A stretch of 11,428 nt of DNA, taken from Chitinophaga pinensis (GTDB taxonomy: Bacteria; Bacteroidota; Bacteroidia; UKL13-3). Where the stretch lies: assembly GCA_945876985.1 (NCBI GenBank), contig CAMCQX010000023.1, forward strand, positions 1 through 11,428, given 5' to 3'. The position numbers and the translations under genes are program-made. The notes below the pieces were generated by a model. It was not told the origin of the DNA. It did not search any database and saw only the letters and a list, made by a program, of their open reading frames with translations. Below, in pieces: positions 1 to 5,745 of the stretch (positions are counted from its first letter, which is position 1; each line of letters opens with the position of its first letter).

Positions 1-1
1 A

Positions 2-2686
2 GATGAACTAGTTTTGCACAACAGAGCCTTGTCAGCGATAGAAATTCAAGCACTTTATAGTGGTATTGGAGGAAATGCCAATACCAAAGTGACTTGGTCA
101 ACAACTGACACTACAAATTCAATTTCAGTTGCACCAAGCATTAGCACAACTTATCGTTGTACGCAGCGAATTGGCAGTTTCACAATGATTGATAGTGTGA
201 GGGTAACCGTAAATGCATTACCAATTATAAACTCATTACCTGATACTACCATTGCATTTAAACAAGACAGTCTTTTACTAAATGCTGGCGTGGGTTATTC
301 AAAATATGTTTGGAGTAGAGGTGATACCACACAAAGCATTTGGGTTAAAACAGCGGGTATAAACAAAGTAACTGTTTTTAATAGCTCAGGTTGTAGTAAC
401 TCAGATTCTACAAGAGTATTATTTGTAAAAGGAATATTAATTAAAGATACATCGGTATGTACAAATACTATCGTAAATATTTCAGCTACTAATATTGTTA
501 ATTCAAAATATTTATGGTCTACTGGAGACACAGTCAGCAGTATAGTTAGACAAGTAATTACAGACTCAGTAATCAAATGCACTTATAAAATTGGTACATT
601 TACTAAAATTGATAGTATAAGAATAACGAGCATTACATTACCAATTATCAATTCACTACCTGATACCAGCATTGCATTCAAACAAGACAGTATTTTACTA
701 AATGCAGGCGCGGGTTTTTCTAAATATTTATGGAGCAGAGGCGACACTACTCAAAGTATTTGGGTTAAAACAGCTGGAATGAACAAAGTTACTGTTTTCA
801 ATAGTGCTGGTTGTAGTAACTCAGATTCTACTAATGTAATTTTTGTAAAAGGAATTCAACAAAAGGATACTTCTATTTGTGCGGGTAGTAACTTTAAACT
901 ATCAATACCCTCAAGCACAATTCCTAGTAACGGTCTTGTTGGTTATTGGCCTTTTTCCGGTAATGCATATGATGCAAGTGGAAATGGGAATAATGGAACT
1001 GTTAATGGTGCAACACTTACTACAGATAGGAATGGGAATGTTAATAGTGCTTATAGTTTTGATGGGAATGACTTAATCCAAATAACTAATTGGGATGAAA
1101 TAATTGGAAATTCCCCTTTTAGCATTAATTTCTGGGTTAAAGCACAGCCATATAATGGTTGGATTATAGCGTTTGGCATTAGTGAGAATGGTCAAGGTTT
1201 CGCATGTGGAAATTACCATTGGGGAACAAATCAATTTGGTGCTCAAATCTGGAAATATAACTATATTTCGGATACACAAACAAATTTGCCTGATAATGGC
1301 TGGAATCTTATGAGTATTACATATGTATCTAATACTTTAAAAACATATAAAAACGGTAGCATTGTTCATACACAAAATGTCAATTATGTTGCTCCTAATA
1401 TTAAAACCGGAGTACTTAATTTTGGCCAGCAACTCGATTTTAGTGAGTTCTTTAATGGTGATTTAGATGACATAGGATTTTGGAACAGAGCACTAACACC
1501 TTCAGAAATTCAAGCACTTTATAGTGGTATTGGAGGAAATGCAAATACAAAAATTACATGGTCAACAAGCGATACAACAAATTCAATTTCAGTGACTCCT
1601 ACTACAAGCACCACCTATCGTAGCACACAACGAATTGGTAGTTTTACAATGACAGACAGTATAAGGGTTACAGTGAGAAACTTACCTTCAAAAACCATTA
1701 ACTGTAATAAAAAAGGGCTTTGTAAAAATGATACTATTTCAATCAATGTTTTACCCGGATATGCTTATAATTGGTATAAAAACAACATTATAATTGCCGG
1801 AACAAATAACACTTTAAAAGCGTTTGCTAATGGTAATTATAAAGCAAAATTAACCGATAGTACTGGTTGTACATCAATGTCTGATTCAGTAACTTTATTT
1901 AATGCTCCTTTGCCAAAGGTGAATATGAGTTTACCTGATACCGCTTTATGTTTAAATGGAAATATATTTAAATTCACAGATAGTACGACATTAGACAGTG
2001 GCTCATTTAACCGAAATTGGACTTTTGGTAATGGAAACACATCCATACTATCAACATCAAATCAGAGTTATACTTCAGCAGGAATTTTTACTGCCAAACT
2101 GAAGGTAACTACAAACTATGGCTGTGCTGATAGTACTATTAAAAATATTACAGTAAAACCAAATCCTATAGCAGGTGTAATGCTTGGTCAAGTTATAAAT
2201 TTAATATCTTCTACTCCATATATTTATACGGTTGCGCAACAAATCAATCATTTATATAATTGGGTTGTTACAAATGGAATAGTTGTATTAGGCCAAAGTA
2301 CAAATGCAGCTACCGTTCAATGGATCAGTAATGGCAATGGGTATATAAAAGTAGAAGTAACAAACCAACAAGGATGCCTGGACACAACAGCATTAGCTAC
2401 AAAAATTGGTAATGTTGGTATGAATGAAACAAGTGACATCAACAACTTATCATTGTATCCAAATCCTAATCATGGTTCGTTCACTGTTGGTTTCACTTTA
2501 AAAGAAAGCTCAGCAACAAAATTGGAATTAATTAATATGCTTGGACAACAAGTTTGGGGTTCTAATATGCAATTACAAAATGGAGAACAACAAATACCAA
2601 TCAATTTATCGTTATCAGCTGGTGTGTATGTTTTAAAAATCACTACTTCAACTGGTGAAATAACGAAACAAGTTTTGGTTAAATAA
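2..2686 (+). CDS. Secreted LamG/PKD repeat protein with T9SS sorting domain (5' partial)
   Basis: This is the C-terminal 894 codons of a large extracellular protein. The frame is open to the window edge, and its first residues (DELVLHNRAL) match the end of a LamG domain, so the gene begins upstream; the TTG at 14 is not a start. Numbering residues from that TTG, it has Ig-like WST/LPII modules at about 23-281, a LamG/concanavalin-A-like domain at about 307-508 (GLVGYWPFSGNAYD to NRALTPSEIQALYSG), another WST module to about 558, a PKD-like domain at about 640-715 (WTFGNGNTS, then YTSAGIFTAKLKV), and a type A sorting domain at about 808-890 (LSLYPNPNHGSF, then LELINMLGQQVW, ending KQVLVK). The family is exported by Sec, then across the outer membrane by T9SS, which removes the C-terminal domain. 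The signal peptide should be upstream and is not seen. Adhesion or glycan binding is inferred from LamG only; no catalytic domain is visible. The gene ends at a strong terminator. Confidence 0.93.
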   Translation, partial: DELVLHNRALSAIEIQALYSGIGGNANTKVTWSTTDTTNSISVAPSISTTYRCTQRIGSFTMIDSVRVTVNALPIINSLPDTTIAFKQDSLLLNAGVGYSKYVWSRGDTTQSIWVKTAGINKVTVFNSSGCSNSDSTRVLFVKGILIKDTSVCTNTIVNISATNIVNSKYLWSTGDTVSSIVRQVITDSVIKCTYKIGTFTKIDSIRITSITLPIINSLPDTSIAFKQDSILLNAGAGFSKYLWSRGDTTQSIWVKTAGMNKVTVFNSAGCSNSDSTNVIFVKGIQQKDTSICAGSNFKLSIPSSTIPSNGLVGYWPFSGNAYDASGNGNNGTVNGATLTTDRNGNVNSAYSFDGNDLIQITNWDEIIGNSPFSINFWVKAQPYNGWIIAFGISENGQGFACGNYHWGTNQFGAQIWKYNYISDTQTNLPDNGWNLMSITYVSNTLKTYKNGSIVHTQNVNYVAPNIKTGVLNFGQQLDFSEFFNGDLDDIGFWNRALTPSEIQALYSGIGGNANTKITWSTSDTTNSISVTPTTSTTYRSTQRIGSFTMTDSIRVTVRNLPSKTINCNKKGLCKNDTISINVLPGYAYNWYKNNIIIAGTNNTLKAFANGNYKAKLTDSTGCTSMSDSVTLFNAPLPKVNMSLPDTALCLNGNIFKFTDSTTLDSGSFNRNWTFGNGNTSILSTSNQSYTSAGIFTAKLKVTTNYGCADSTIKNITVKPNPIAGVMLGQVINLISSTPYIYTVAQQINHLYNWVVTNGIVVLGQSTNAATVQWISNGNGYIKVEVTNQQGCLDTTALATKIGNVGMNETSDINNLSLYPNPNHGSFTVGFTLKESSATKLELINMLGQQVWGSNMQLQNGEQQIPINLSLSAGVYVLKITTSTGEITKQVLVK
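20..223 (+). repeat. LamG-tail plus WST module, copy 1
   Basis: This encodes the end of a LamG domain (NRAL..EIQALYSGIGGNANTK) followed by a TWST/DTTNSISV/TYR.TQRIGSFTM module. It matches 1484-1687 at about 55 of 68 residues by eye. It implies that a second LamG domain lies just upstream of the window. Confidence 0.85.
218..436 (+). repeat. LPII module, copy 1
   Basis: This is a 73-codon module running from LPIINSLPDT to FVKGI. It matches 638-856 at 64 of 73 residues by eye, with long identical stretches in the DNA. It looks like an Ig-like or SprB-type repeat unit, but I cannot assign a named domain. Confidence 0.88.
638..856 (+). repeat. LPII module, copy 2
   Basis: This is the second copy of the 73-codon module, 420 bp downstream of the first and in the same frame. 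Most differences from copy 1 are conservative (L/I, V/A, Y/F, S/A). A diverged WST-like segment (LWSTGDTVSSIV) separates the two copies. Confidence 0.88.
1484..1687 (+). repeat. LamG-tail plus WST module, copy 2
   Basis: This is the partner of 20-223, 1464 bp (488 codons) downstream. Here the complete LamG domain in front of it is inside the window. The offset suggests duplication of a LamG-WST-LPII block. Confidence 0.85.
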
Positions 2687-2696
2687 ATTTATTTTC

Positions 2697-2730
2697 AAAA
2701 AAACTCCAACAAATAGTTGGAGTTTTTTTT
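2697..2730 (+). terminator. Rho-independent terminator of the LamG/PKD gene
   Basis: A perfect 8-bp stem, ACTCCAAC (2703-2710) and GTTGGAGT (2716-2723), closes a 5-nt AAATA loop and is followed by a run of T. It begins 10 nt after the TAA stop. The A-run before the stem pairs with the T-run, so it may also work for transcription on the minus strand. Confidence 0.9.
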
Positions 2731-2830
2731 ATGCTTAAGGCACTCGCTCGCATCGTGCGAGTGAGAGTTTATTTGGCGTTTCGCCTAACTTAAATTTTTA
2801 GTTGTAAAACAGAATGGCTCGGATGAAATT

Positions 2831-2865
2831 GTTGTTGATGCCGCTGCGCTAAAACAACAACGGGC
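2831..2865 (+). repeat. Hairpin element E1
   Basis: The arms are GTTGTTG and CAACAAC (7 bp) around a spacer containing CCGCTGCGCTAAAA, with the tail CGGGC. All five copies of this element in the window (E1-E5) have the same orientation. Confidence 0.85.
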
Positions 2866-2919
2866 AAAAAACAATAATCAGCCGGAGGCTTTCCAATACT
2901 TTCACTGAATGCGGTAATT

Positions 2920-2957
2920 GTTGTTTGTGCCGCTGCGCTAAAACTCAAACAACGGGC
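2920..2957 (+). repeat. Hairpin element E2
   Basis: The arms are GTTGTTTGTG and CTCAAACAAC, which pair at nine of ten positions. The spacer CCGCTGCGCTAAAA and the tail GGGCAAA are as in E1. The seventh arm position is T here and pairs with A on the other side, where other copies have G and C, so the change is compensated. Confidence 0.85.
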
Positions 2958-2978
2958 AAAAATAAAATGGAACTTTTA

Positions 2979-3008
2979 TTTGGAAATTACCAATTTTTGG
3001 TAACTTTG
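2979..3008 (+). promoter_or_regulatory. Promoter of the toxin-antitoxin operon
   Basis: TTTG (2979-2982) and TAACTTTG (3001-3008) are separated by 18 nt and fit the Bacteroidota -33 TTTG / -7 TANNTTTG consensus. The antitoxin ATG lies 19 nt after the -7 element in an A-rich leader with no Shine-Dalgarno sequence, as is usual in this phylum. Confidence 0.6.
2987..3003. promoter_or_regulatory. Candidate operator of the antitoxin
   Basis: A perfect 7-bp inverted repeat, TTACCAA and TTGGTAA, is separated by TTT. Its right arm overlaps the first bases of the -7 element. ParD-type ribbon-helix-helix antitoxins usually repress their own operon through such palindromes. Its use here is inferred from position. 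Confidence 0.45.
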
Positions 3009-3027
3009 AAAAAATAAAAATAAAATT

Positions 3028-3276
3028 ATGGGACGAAATACATCGGTTTCTTTAGGAGATTATTTTGAAAATTTTGTAGACGATAAGGTATTGGGAGGTA
3101 GATACAAAAATGCAAGCGAAGTAATTCGAGCAGGTTTAAGGTTATTAGAAGGAGAAGAGAATAAAGTACACTTACTTAAAAAAGCAATCAATGAAGGCAT
3201 TGAAAGCGGAATTGCTGAAAATTTTAACCCTAAAAAACACCTTGAATTGTTAAAAGCAAAAAAGAGAAATGCCTAA
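3028..3276 (+). CDS. parD: ParD-type ribbon-helix-helix antitoxin
   Basis: This is an 82-residue type II antitoxin, of normal length for the family. The N-terminal part is a ribbon-helix-helix DNA-binding fold: the strand NTSVSLGDYFENFV (about 4-17), then a helix-turn-helix pair with the family signature RYKNASEVIRAGLRLLE (about 25-41). The charged C-terminal tail (about 45-82) is the part that in this family wraps around and blocks the toxin. It would act in the cytoplasm, neutralising the downstream toxin and repressing the shared promoter. Its stop overlaps the toxin start by 8 nt, which implies translational coupling. It has its own promoter and candidate operator just upstream, and the pair lies between two direct repeats. 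The ParD assignment is firm at family level; activity is inferred. Confidence 0.9.
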   Translation: MGRNTSVSLGDYFENFVDDKVLGGRYKNASEVIRAGLRLLEGEENKVHLLKKAINEGIESGIAENFNPKKHLELLKAKKRNA

Positions 3277-3568
3277 ATATCATTTAACAAATAAAGCTGT
3301 TGATGATTTATCTGAAATTTGGGATTATACATATGAAGTTTGGTCTGAGATTCAAGCCGACAAATATTACTTTGAATTGATTGAAGACTGTAAAGAATTA
3401 TCAGAAAATCAAATTCTAGGTAGAAATTACATTGAAATTGAGAAAGAAATTTTTGGTTACCTATCTGGCCAACATGTTATTTTTTACAGAATTTTAAATG
3501 AAAAAGAAATAGAAATTATTAGATTTCTTCATGCTCGCATGGATTTAAAAAATAGAATCCAAGAATAA
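3269..3568 (+). CDS. parE: ParE/RelE-superfamily toxin
   Basis: This is a 99-residue toxin of the ParE/RelE fold, of full family length. The order of elements fits: N-terminal strand KYHLTNKAVDDL (3-14), two helices (about 14-46, DDLSEIWDYTYEVW), a central sheet with HVIFYRILNEKEIEIIRFLH (69-88), and the C-terminal HARMDLKNRI (88-97), which matches the ParE ending. In this family ParE members poison DNA gyrase, while RelE members cut mRNA on the ribosome. Pairing with a ParD-type antitoxin favours the first, but the sequence alone does not decide. The ATG overlaps the antitoxin stop by 8 nt. The gene looks intact. No strong terminator follows; hairpin element E3 begins about 50 nt downstream. 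Confidence 0.9.
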   Translation: MPKYHLTNKAVDDLSEIWDYTYEVWSEIQADKYYFELIEDCKELSENQILGRNYIEIEKEIFGYLSGQHVIFYRILNEKEIEIIRFLHARMDLKNRIQE

Positions 3569-3620
3569 ACTATGGAACTTATCATTACTAATAAGGAAGT
3601 TCAGGCTAGCTTTTTCAATT

Positions 3621-3655
3621 GTTGTTGACGCTGCGCTAAAACACCAACAACGGGC
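3621..3655 (+). repeat. Hairpin element E3
   Basis: This is a solitary copy outside the composite repeats, about 50 nt after the toxin stop. The arms GTTGTTG and CAACAAC (7 bp) flank a spacer with CGCTGCGCTAAAAC; the GTGCC normally before that core is shortened to A. The tail is CGGGCAAAAA. Confidence 0.82.
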
Positions 3656-3666
3656 AAAAAATTAAA

Positions 3667-3684
3667 GTTCCGTAGGAACGGAAC
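3667..3684. repeat. GTTCCG/CGGAAC palindrome
   Basis: GTTCCG and CGGAAC form a 6-bp stem around TAGGAA, with an alternative fold GTTCC-GTA-GGAAC. There is no T-run, so it is not an obvious terminator. It resembles short intergenic palindromes common in Bacteroidota, from memory only. Confidence 0.6.
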
Positions 3685-3693
3685 ATTTTATAA

Positions 3694-3713
3694 CAACGGG
3701 TTTTAACCCGTTG
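3694..3713. repeat. CAACGGGTT/AACCCGTTG palindrome
   Basis: The 9-nt arms are perfectly complementary around a central TT, so the practical hairpin is CAACGGG with a 6-nt loop. It begins with CAACGGG, the same string as the tail of the E elements, and may be related to them. Confidence 0.65.
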
Positions 3714-3859
3714 AAAAATGTAATCAGCAACCCTCCCCACCCGCTGGTGCGAGCGTTCGCTCATTCCTTCACTCGCTCTCATCGTGCGAGAGAGAGTTCA
3801 TTTGGCGTTTCGCCTAACTTAAATTTTTAGTTGTAAAACAGAATGGCTCGGGTGAAATT

Positions 3860-3897
3860 GTTGTTGGTGCCGCTGCGCTAAAACACCAACAACGGGC
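3860..3897 (+). repeat. Hairpin element E4
   Basis: This is the best-paired copy: GTTGTTGGTG and CACCAACAAC form a perfect 10-bp stem around CCGCTGCGCTAAAA, followed by GGGCAAA. Confidence 0.88.
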
Positions 3898-3968
3898 AAA
3901 CAACGGGCAAATATTAAAAACAATAATCAGCCGGAGGCTTTCCAATACTTTCACTGAATGCGGTAATT

Positions 3969-4006
3969 GTTATTAGTGCCGCTGCGCTAAAACACCAACA
4001 ACGGGC
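3969..4006 (+). repeat. Hairpin element E5
   Basis: The left arm GTTATTAGTG has two A-for-G changes relative to E4, and the right arm CACCAACAAC is unchanged. As plus-strand DNA or RNA this gives two A-C mismatches. As minus-strand RNA both positions become G-U wobbles, so all ten pairs are kept. Confidence 0.82.
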
Positions 4007-4075
4007 AAAAACAATATTAAGCCAGATGCTTTCTATAAATTCACCGCAAGGTGCGATCGAATGAGGTGGAAAATC

Positions 4076-4096
4076 GTTCGGATTACAAATCCGAAC
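4076..4096. repeat. GTTCGGATT/AATCCGAAC palindrome
   Basis: The arms form a perfect 9-bp stem around an ACA loop. No T-run follows on either strand. It marks the right edge of the hairpin-rich island; sequence beyond it is AT-rich and ordinary. Confidence 0.7.
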
Positions 4097-4196
4097 CGGC
4101 TGAAAATTTCGGTAATTTTATGAAACATTTAAAACTTATAGTACATGGACTATTAACATTTTCAAAACAATGTTTGACAATGTGTGATAATAATGC

Positions 4197-4213
4197 AACA
4201 TTTGTCAAATGTT
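4197..4213. other. Inverted repeat spanning the GT9 start codon
   Basis: AACATTT (4197-4203) and AAATGTT (4207-4213) flank GTC, and the ATG at 4209 lies inside the right arm. As RNA this would place the start codon in a weak AT-rich stem. It may affect initiation or be chance in AT-rich DNA. Confidence 0.3.
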
Positions 4214-5414
4214 ATCTTTGAAGCAACTATTTTCAAGCCTTTGGCATAAATATATTCAACATCCACAACAGCAAAAAAAGAAGTTTGCTAAAATAAAAGA
4301 AGCCATTCAATTGGTTCAATCCATTCCCAACATCTCTAAGGAAGTAAATAATAAACAGTTGCTGATAGTTAGGGTTGATGACATTGGTGATTATTTACTT
4401 TTTAGAAATGCTTTACAAGTAATTAGAAATTCTGATAAATTTAAGGACTATAAGATTACTTTATTGGGAAATGAAGCTTGGAAAGATATTAGCAATCATT
4501 ACGATCAATCATTTATAGATGATTTTATTTGGCTCAATAAGCACTCATTTTTTAATGATAAAATATATCAACAAACATTTTTAACTGAACTAAAAAACAA
4601 GCCATTTGAATTGGCATTTTTCCCTAGTAGAACCAGGTATTTTTTGTTAGAAGATATCATTGCCATGGCGGTAAATTCGGAATATAAAATGGCTTGTCAT
4701 CGCCAGTATTCGCAATATGAAAGTGATATAGAAAAAGAAGCAGTAGCTTCATTATATCAACAAGAAATATTACTAGCTAACGACAATATTCACGAGTTTG
4801 ATTTTAACATGAAAATCACTGAATATATAACTAATGAAATTTCCATTTTTAGCTCTCCATTTTTAGATAAAAATTTTTTACAAAAAAATAAATTAGGTAT
4901 CAATAATTATGTTGTGATTTTCCCTGGTGCATCTGCTGGAAGTAAAAGATGGAGCCCTGGTAAATTTGCAAAAATTGTATTAAAAATCATTACTGATAAA
5001 AAACTCAAGGTAGTTATTGCCGGAAGTAAAAATGATCAAAAATTCAGTAAAAAAATTATACAAACTTTAGCCAATAAGAATAATATAATTGACTATTGCG
5101 GACAGACAAATTTGTTGGAATTAATAGCAATTATCAATGATGCAAAATTATTAATTAGCAATGATACAAGTGCCACACATATTGGAGCTTGTTTGGTTAA
5201 AAATACAATTGTACTTGCCAATGGAAATCATTATGGACGGTTTTTGCCTTATGGCCTACAAGAAGGAAATATTAGTACTATTTACCCTCAAATATTTAAT
5301 AATAAACTGAACAATGAGGGATTAGATAAATTATTTAATTATAAAGGGAATAACGATATTCAGACCATAAAGGTAAAAACAGTACTTTATGAATTGAATA
5401 AAATACTTGTGTAA
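4209..5414 (+). CDS. Glycosyltransferase family 9 (heptosyltransferase-like)
   Basis: This is a 401-residue cytoplasmic glycosyltransferase of the ADP-heptose:LPS heptosyltransferase family (GT9, GT-B fold). The N-terminal domain has LLIVRVDDIGDYLLF (51-65), the usual family opening. The C-terminal domain has VVIFPGASAGSKRWSPGKFA (235-254), VVIAGSKND (268-276) and LLISNDTSATHIGACL (314-329), which match the nucleotide-sugar-binding motifs. A polar, Lys-rich extension of about 50 residues precedes the first motif. The ATG at 4209 is the only ATG that keeps that motif, and similar extensions occur in Bacteroidota GT9 proteins, as far as I recall. The donor may not be heptose; the family is used broadly in surface polysaccharide assembly. 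The gene stands alone: the hairpin-rich island lies upstream and a convergent gene downstream. Confidence 0.9.
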   Translation: MLSLKQLFSSLWHKYIQHPQQQKKKFAKIKEAIQLVQSIPNISKEVNNKQLLIVRVDDIGDYLLFRNALQVIRNSDKFKDYKITLLGNEAWKDISNHYDQSFIDDFIWLNKHSFFNDKIYQQTFLTELKNKPFELAFFPSRTRYFLLEDIIAMAVNSEYKMACHRQYSQYESDIEKEAVASLYQQEILLANDNIHEFDFNMKITEYITNEISIFSSPFLDKNFLQKNKLGINNYVVIFPGASAGSKRWSPGKFAKIVLKIITDKKLKVVIAGSKNDQKFSKKIIQTLANKNNIIDYCGQTNLLELIAIINDAKLLISNDTSATHIGACLVKNTIVLANGNHYGRFLPYGLQEGNISTIYPQIFNNKLNNEGLDKLFNYKGNNDIQTIKVKTVLYELNKILV

Positions 5415-5475
5415 TTTTTTTCGAAAAATCTAAATATAATAAAGTTTTATTTTACTTGAGAGTTGCTCGAGTTGT

Positions 5476-5685
5476 TTAATTCCAAATCAACCAAATAAGT
5501 GAATGAAAGGTTATCTCTTTTTCTTCTTTTAGGCTGACCGCTCCCGATGCATCGGGATTGTTGGGCATACGCAAATCGTTAATTGAATGATTGTAATATG
5601 TTTTGTTTTCAATAGAAAAGTAATGTTTTCTATGTGTTTTTATTTGCTTAAAATAGTTGTTTATAACAAACTTAATGAAGCGTAT
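5476..5685 (-). pseudogene. Open minus-strand fragment, possible gene remnant
   Basis: This frame is open for 69 codons from a TGA (5686-5688) to a TAA (5476-5478). It has no ATG near its beginning; the only ATG, at 5568, would give 30 residues. The translation has a plausible protein-like mix (KHYFSIENKTYYNHSINDLR, then EEKEITFHSLIWLIWN) and runs in frame through the palindrome, read as NPDASG. I do not recognise the protein. It could be the tail of a decayed gene or an accidental open frame. Confidence 0.2.
5542..5557. repeat. Perfect 16-nt palindrome
   Basis: TCCCGATGCATCGGGA equals its own reverse complement and is a GC-rich island in AT-rich DNA. From memory, this or a very similar string recurs in intergenic DNA of Bacteroidota. 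No function is visible here. Confidence 0.65.
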
Positions 5686-5745
5686 TCAAAGATATTTTTA
5701 ATTTTATTTAACTTTACTGGAATTGACTAACTAAGAAAAAAAGGT

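Larger units (their letters stand above)
2741..2962 (+). repeat. Composite direct repeat, left copy (flanks toxin-antitoxin pair)
   Basis: This fills most of the 341-bp gap between the surface-protein gene and the antitoxin. In order it holds a CACTCGC/GCGAGTG hairpin, a GGCG-TTT-CGCC hairpin with GCCTAAC (2783-2789), a conserved stretch ending GAATGGCTCGG, hairpin element E1, a CAATAATCAGCCGGAGGCTT block, and hairpin element E2. It aligns with 3770-4012 over its whole length, with about nine substitutions and two indels by eye. It is visibly richer in GC than the genes around it. It has no convincing coding potential. Confidence 0.92.
3770..4012 (+). repeat. Composite direct repeat, right copy
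   Basis: This is the right-hand copy of the repeat at 2741-2962, in the same orientation, with the same order of hairpins, GCCTAAC box (3812-3818) and inner block, and with E4 and E5 in place of E1 and E2. It differs mainly by an extra 17 or so nt after E4, which includes a tandem repeat of CAACGGGCAAA (3890-3900 and 3901-3911). Confidence 0.92.
3569..4208. other. Non-coding hairpin-rich region downstream of the toxin-antitoxin pair
   Basis: This 640-bp stretch has no credible gene. It holds E3, the GTTCCGTAGGAACGGAAC palindrome, the CAACGGG/CCCGTTG palindrome, a GAGCG-TT-CGCTC palindrome (3751-3762), the right composite repeat with E4 and E5, and a diverged relative of the repeat's inner block (about 4018-4060) that includes CACC-GCAA-GGTG (4042-4053). 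It ends with the GTTCGGATT/AATCCGAAC palindrome. The last 110 bp before the GT9 gene are AT-rich and probably contain its promoter, but I could not pick a convincing -33/-7 pair. Confidence 0.7.
5415..5745. other. Convergent intergenic spacer between two glycosyltransferase genes
   Basis: This 331-bp spacer has no credible complete gene. It contains a possible weak hairpin after the GT9 gene (ACTTGAG 5454-5460 and CTCGAGT 5466-5472, one G-T pair, then TTGTTT), the 16-nt palindrome at 5542-5557, and an open minus-strand frame over 5476-5685. Next to the stop of the minus-strand gene, an A7 run (5736-5742) faces a T7 run and could form a weak AT terminator for that gene. Confidence 0.55.

Noticed and set aside
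3572..3628. 18-codon ORF right after the toxin gene
   Set aside because: It runs into hairpin element E3 and ends there, with no start context and no protein-like signal.
2783..3818. Integron attC sites: GCCTAAC boxes (2783-2789, 3812-3818) near hairpins flanking a toxin-antitoxin pair
   Set aside because: GCCTAAC fits the RYYYAAC end of an attC site, but I find no matching GTTRRRY at the other end in either copy, the tail CAACGGGC does not fit it, and no integrase is present. The cassette idea is kept only as a general hypothesis.
2831..4006. CRISPR array
   Set aside because: The copies are unevenly spaced, vary in their arms, and enclose genes rather than short unique spacers. No cas gene is visible.
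4213..4220. TATCTTTG as the -7 promoter of the GT9 gene
   Set aside because: It matches TANNTTTG exactly but lies inside the coding sequence after the only usable ATG, and has no TTTG at the right distance upstream.
4120..4221. 33-codon plus-strand ORF (MKHLKLIVHGLL...) overlapping the GT9 start
   Set aside because: It is short, has no recognisable features and extends into the GT9 gene in another frame. It could be a leader peptide, but nothing supports that.
5542..5557. Terminator for the convergent GT9 and GT22 genes
   Set aside because: The palindrome is perfect but has no loop-sized centre, no T-run on either side, and lies about 130 and 190 bp from the two stop codons.
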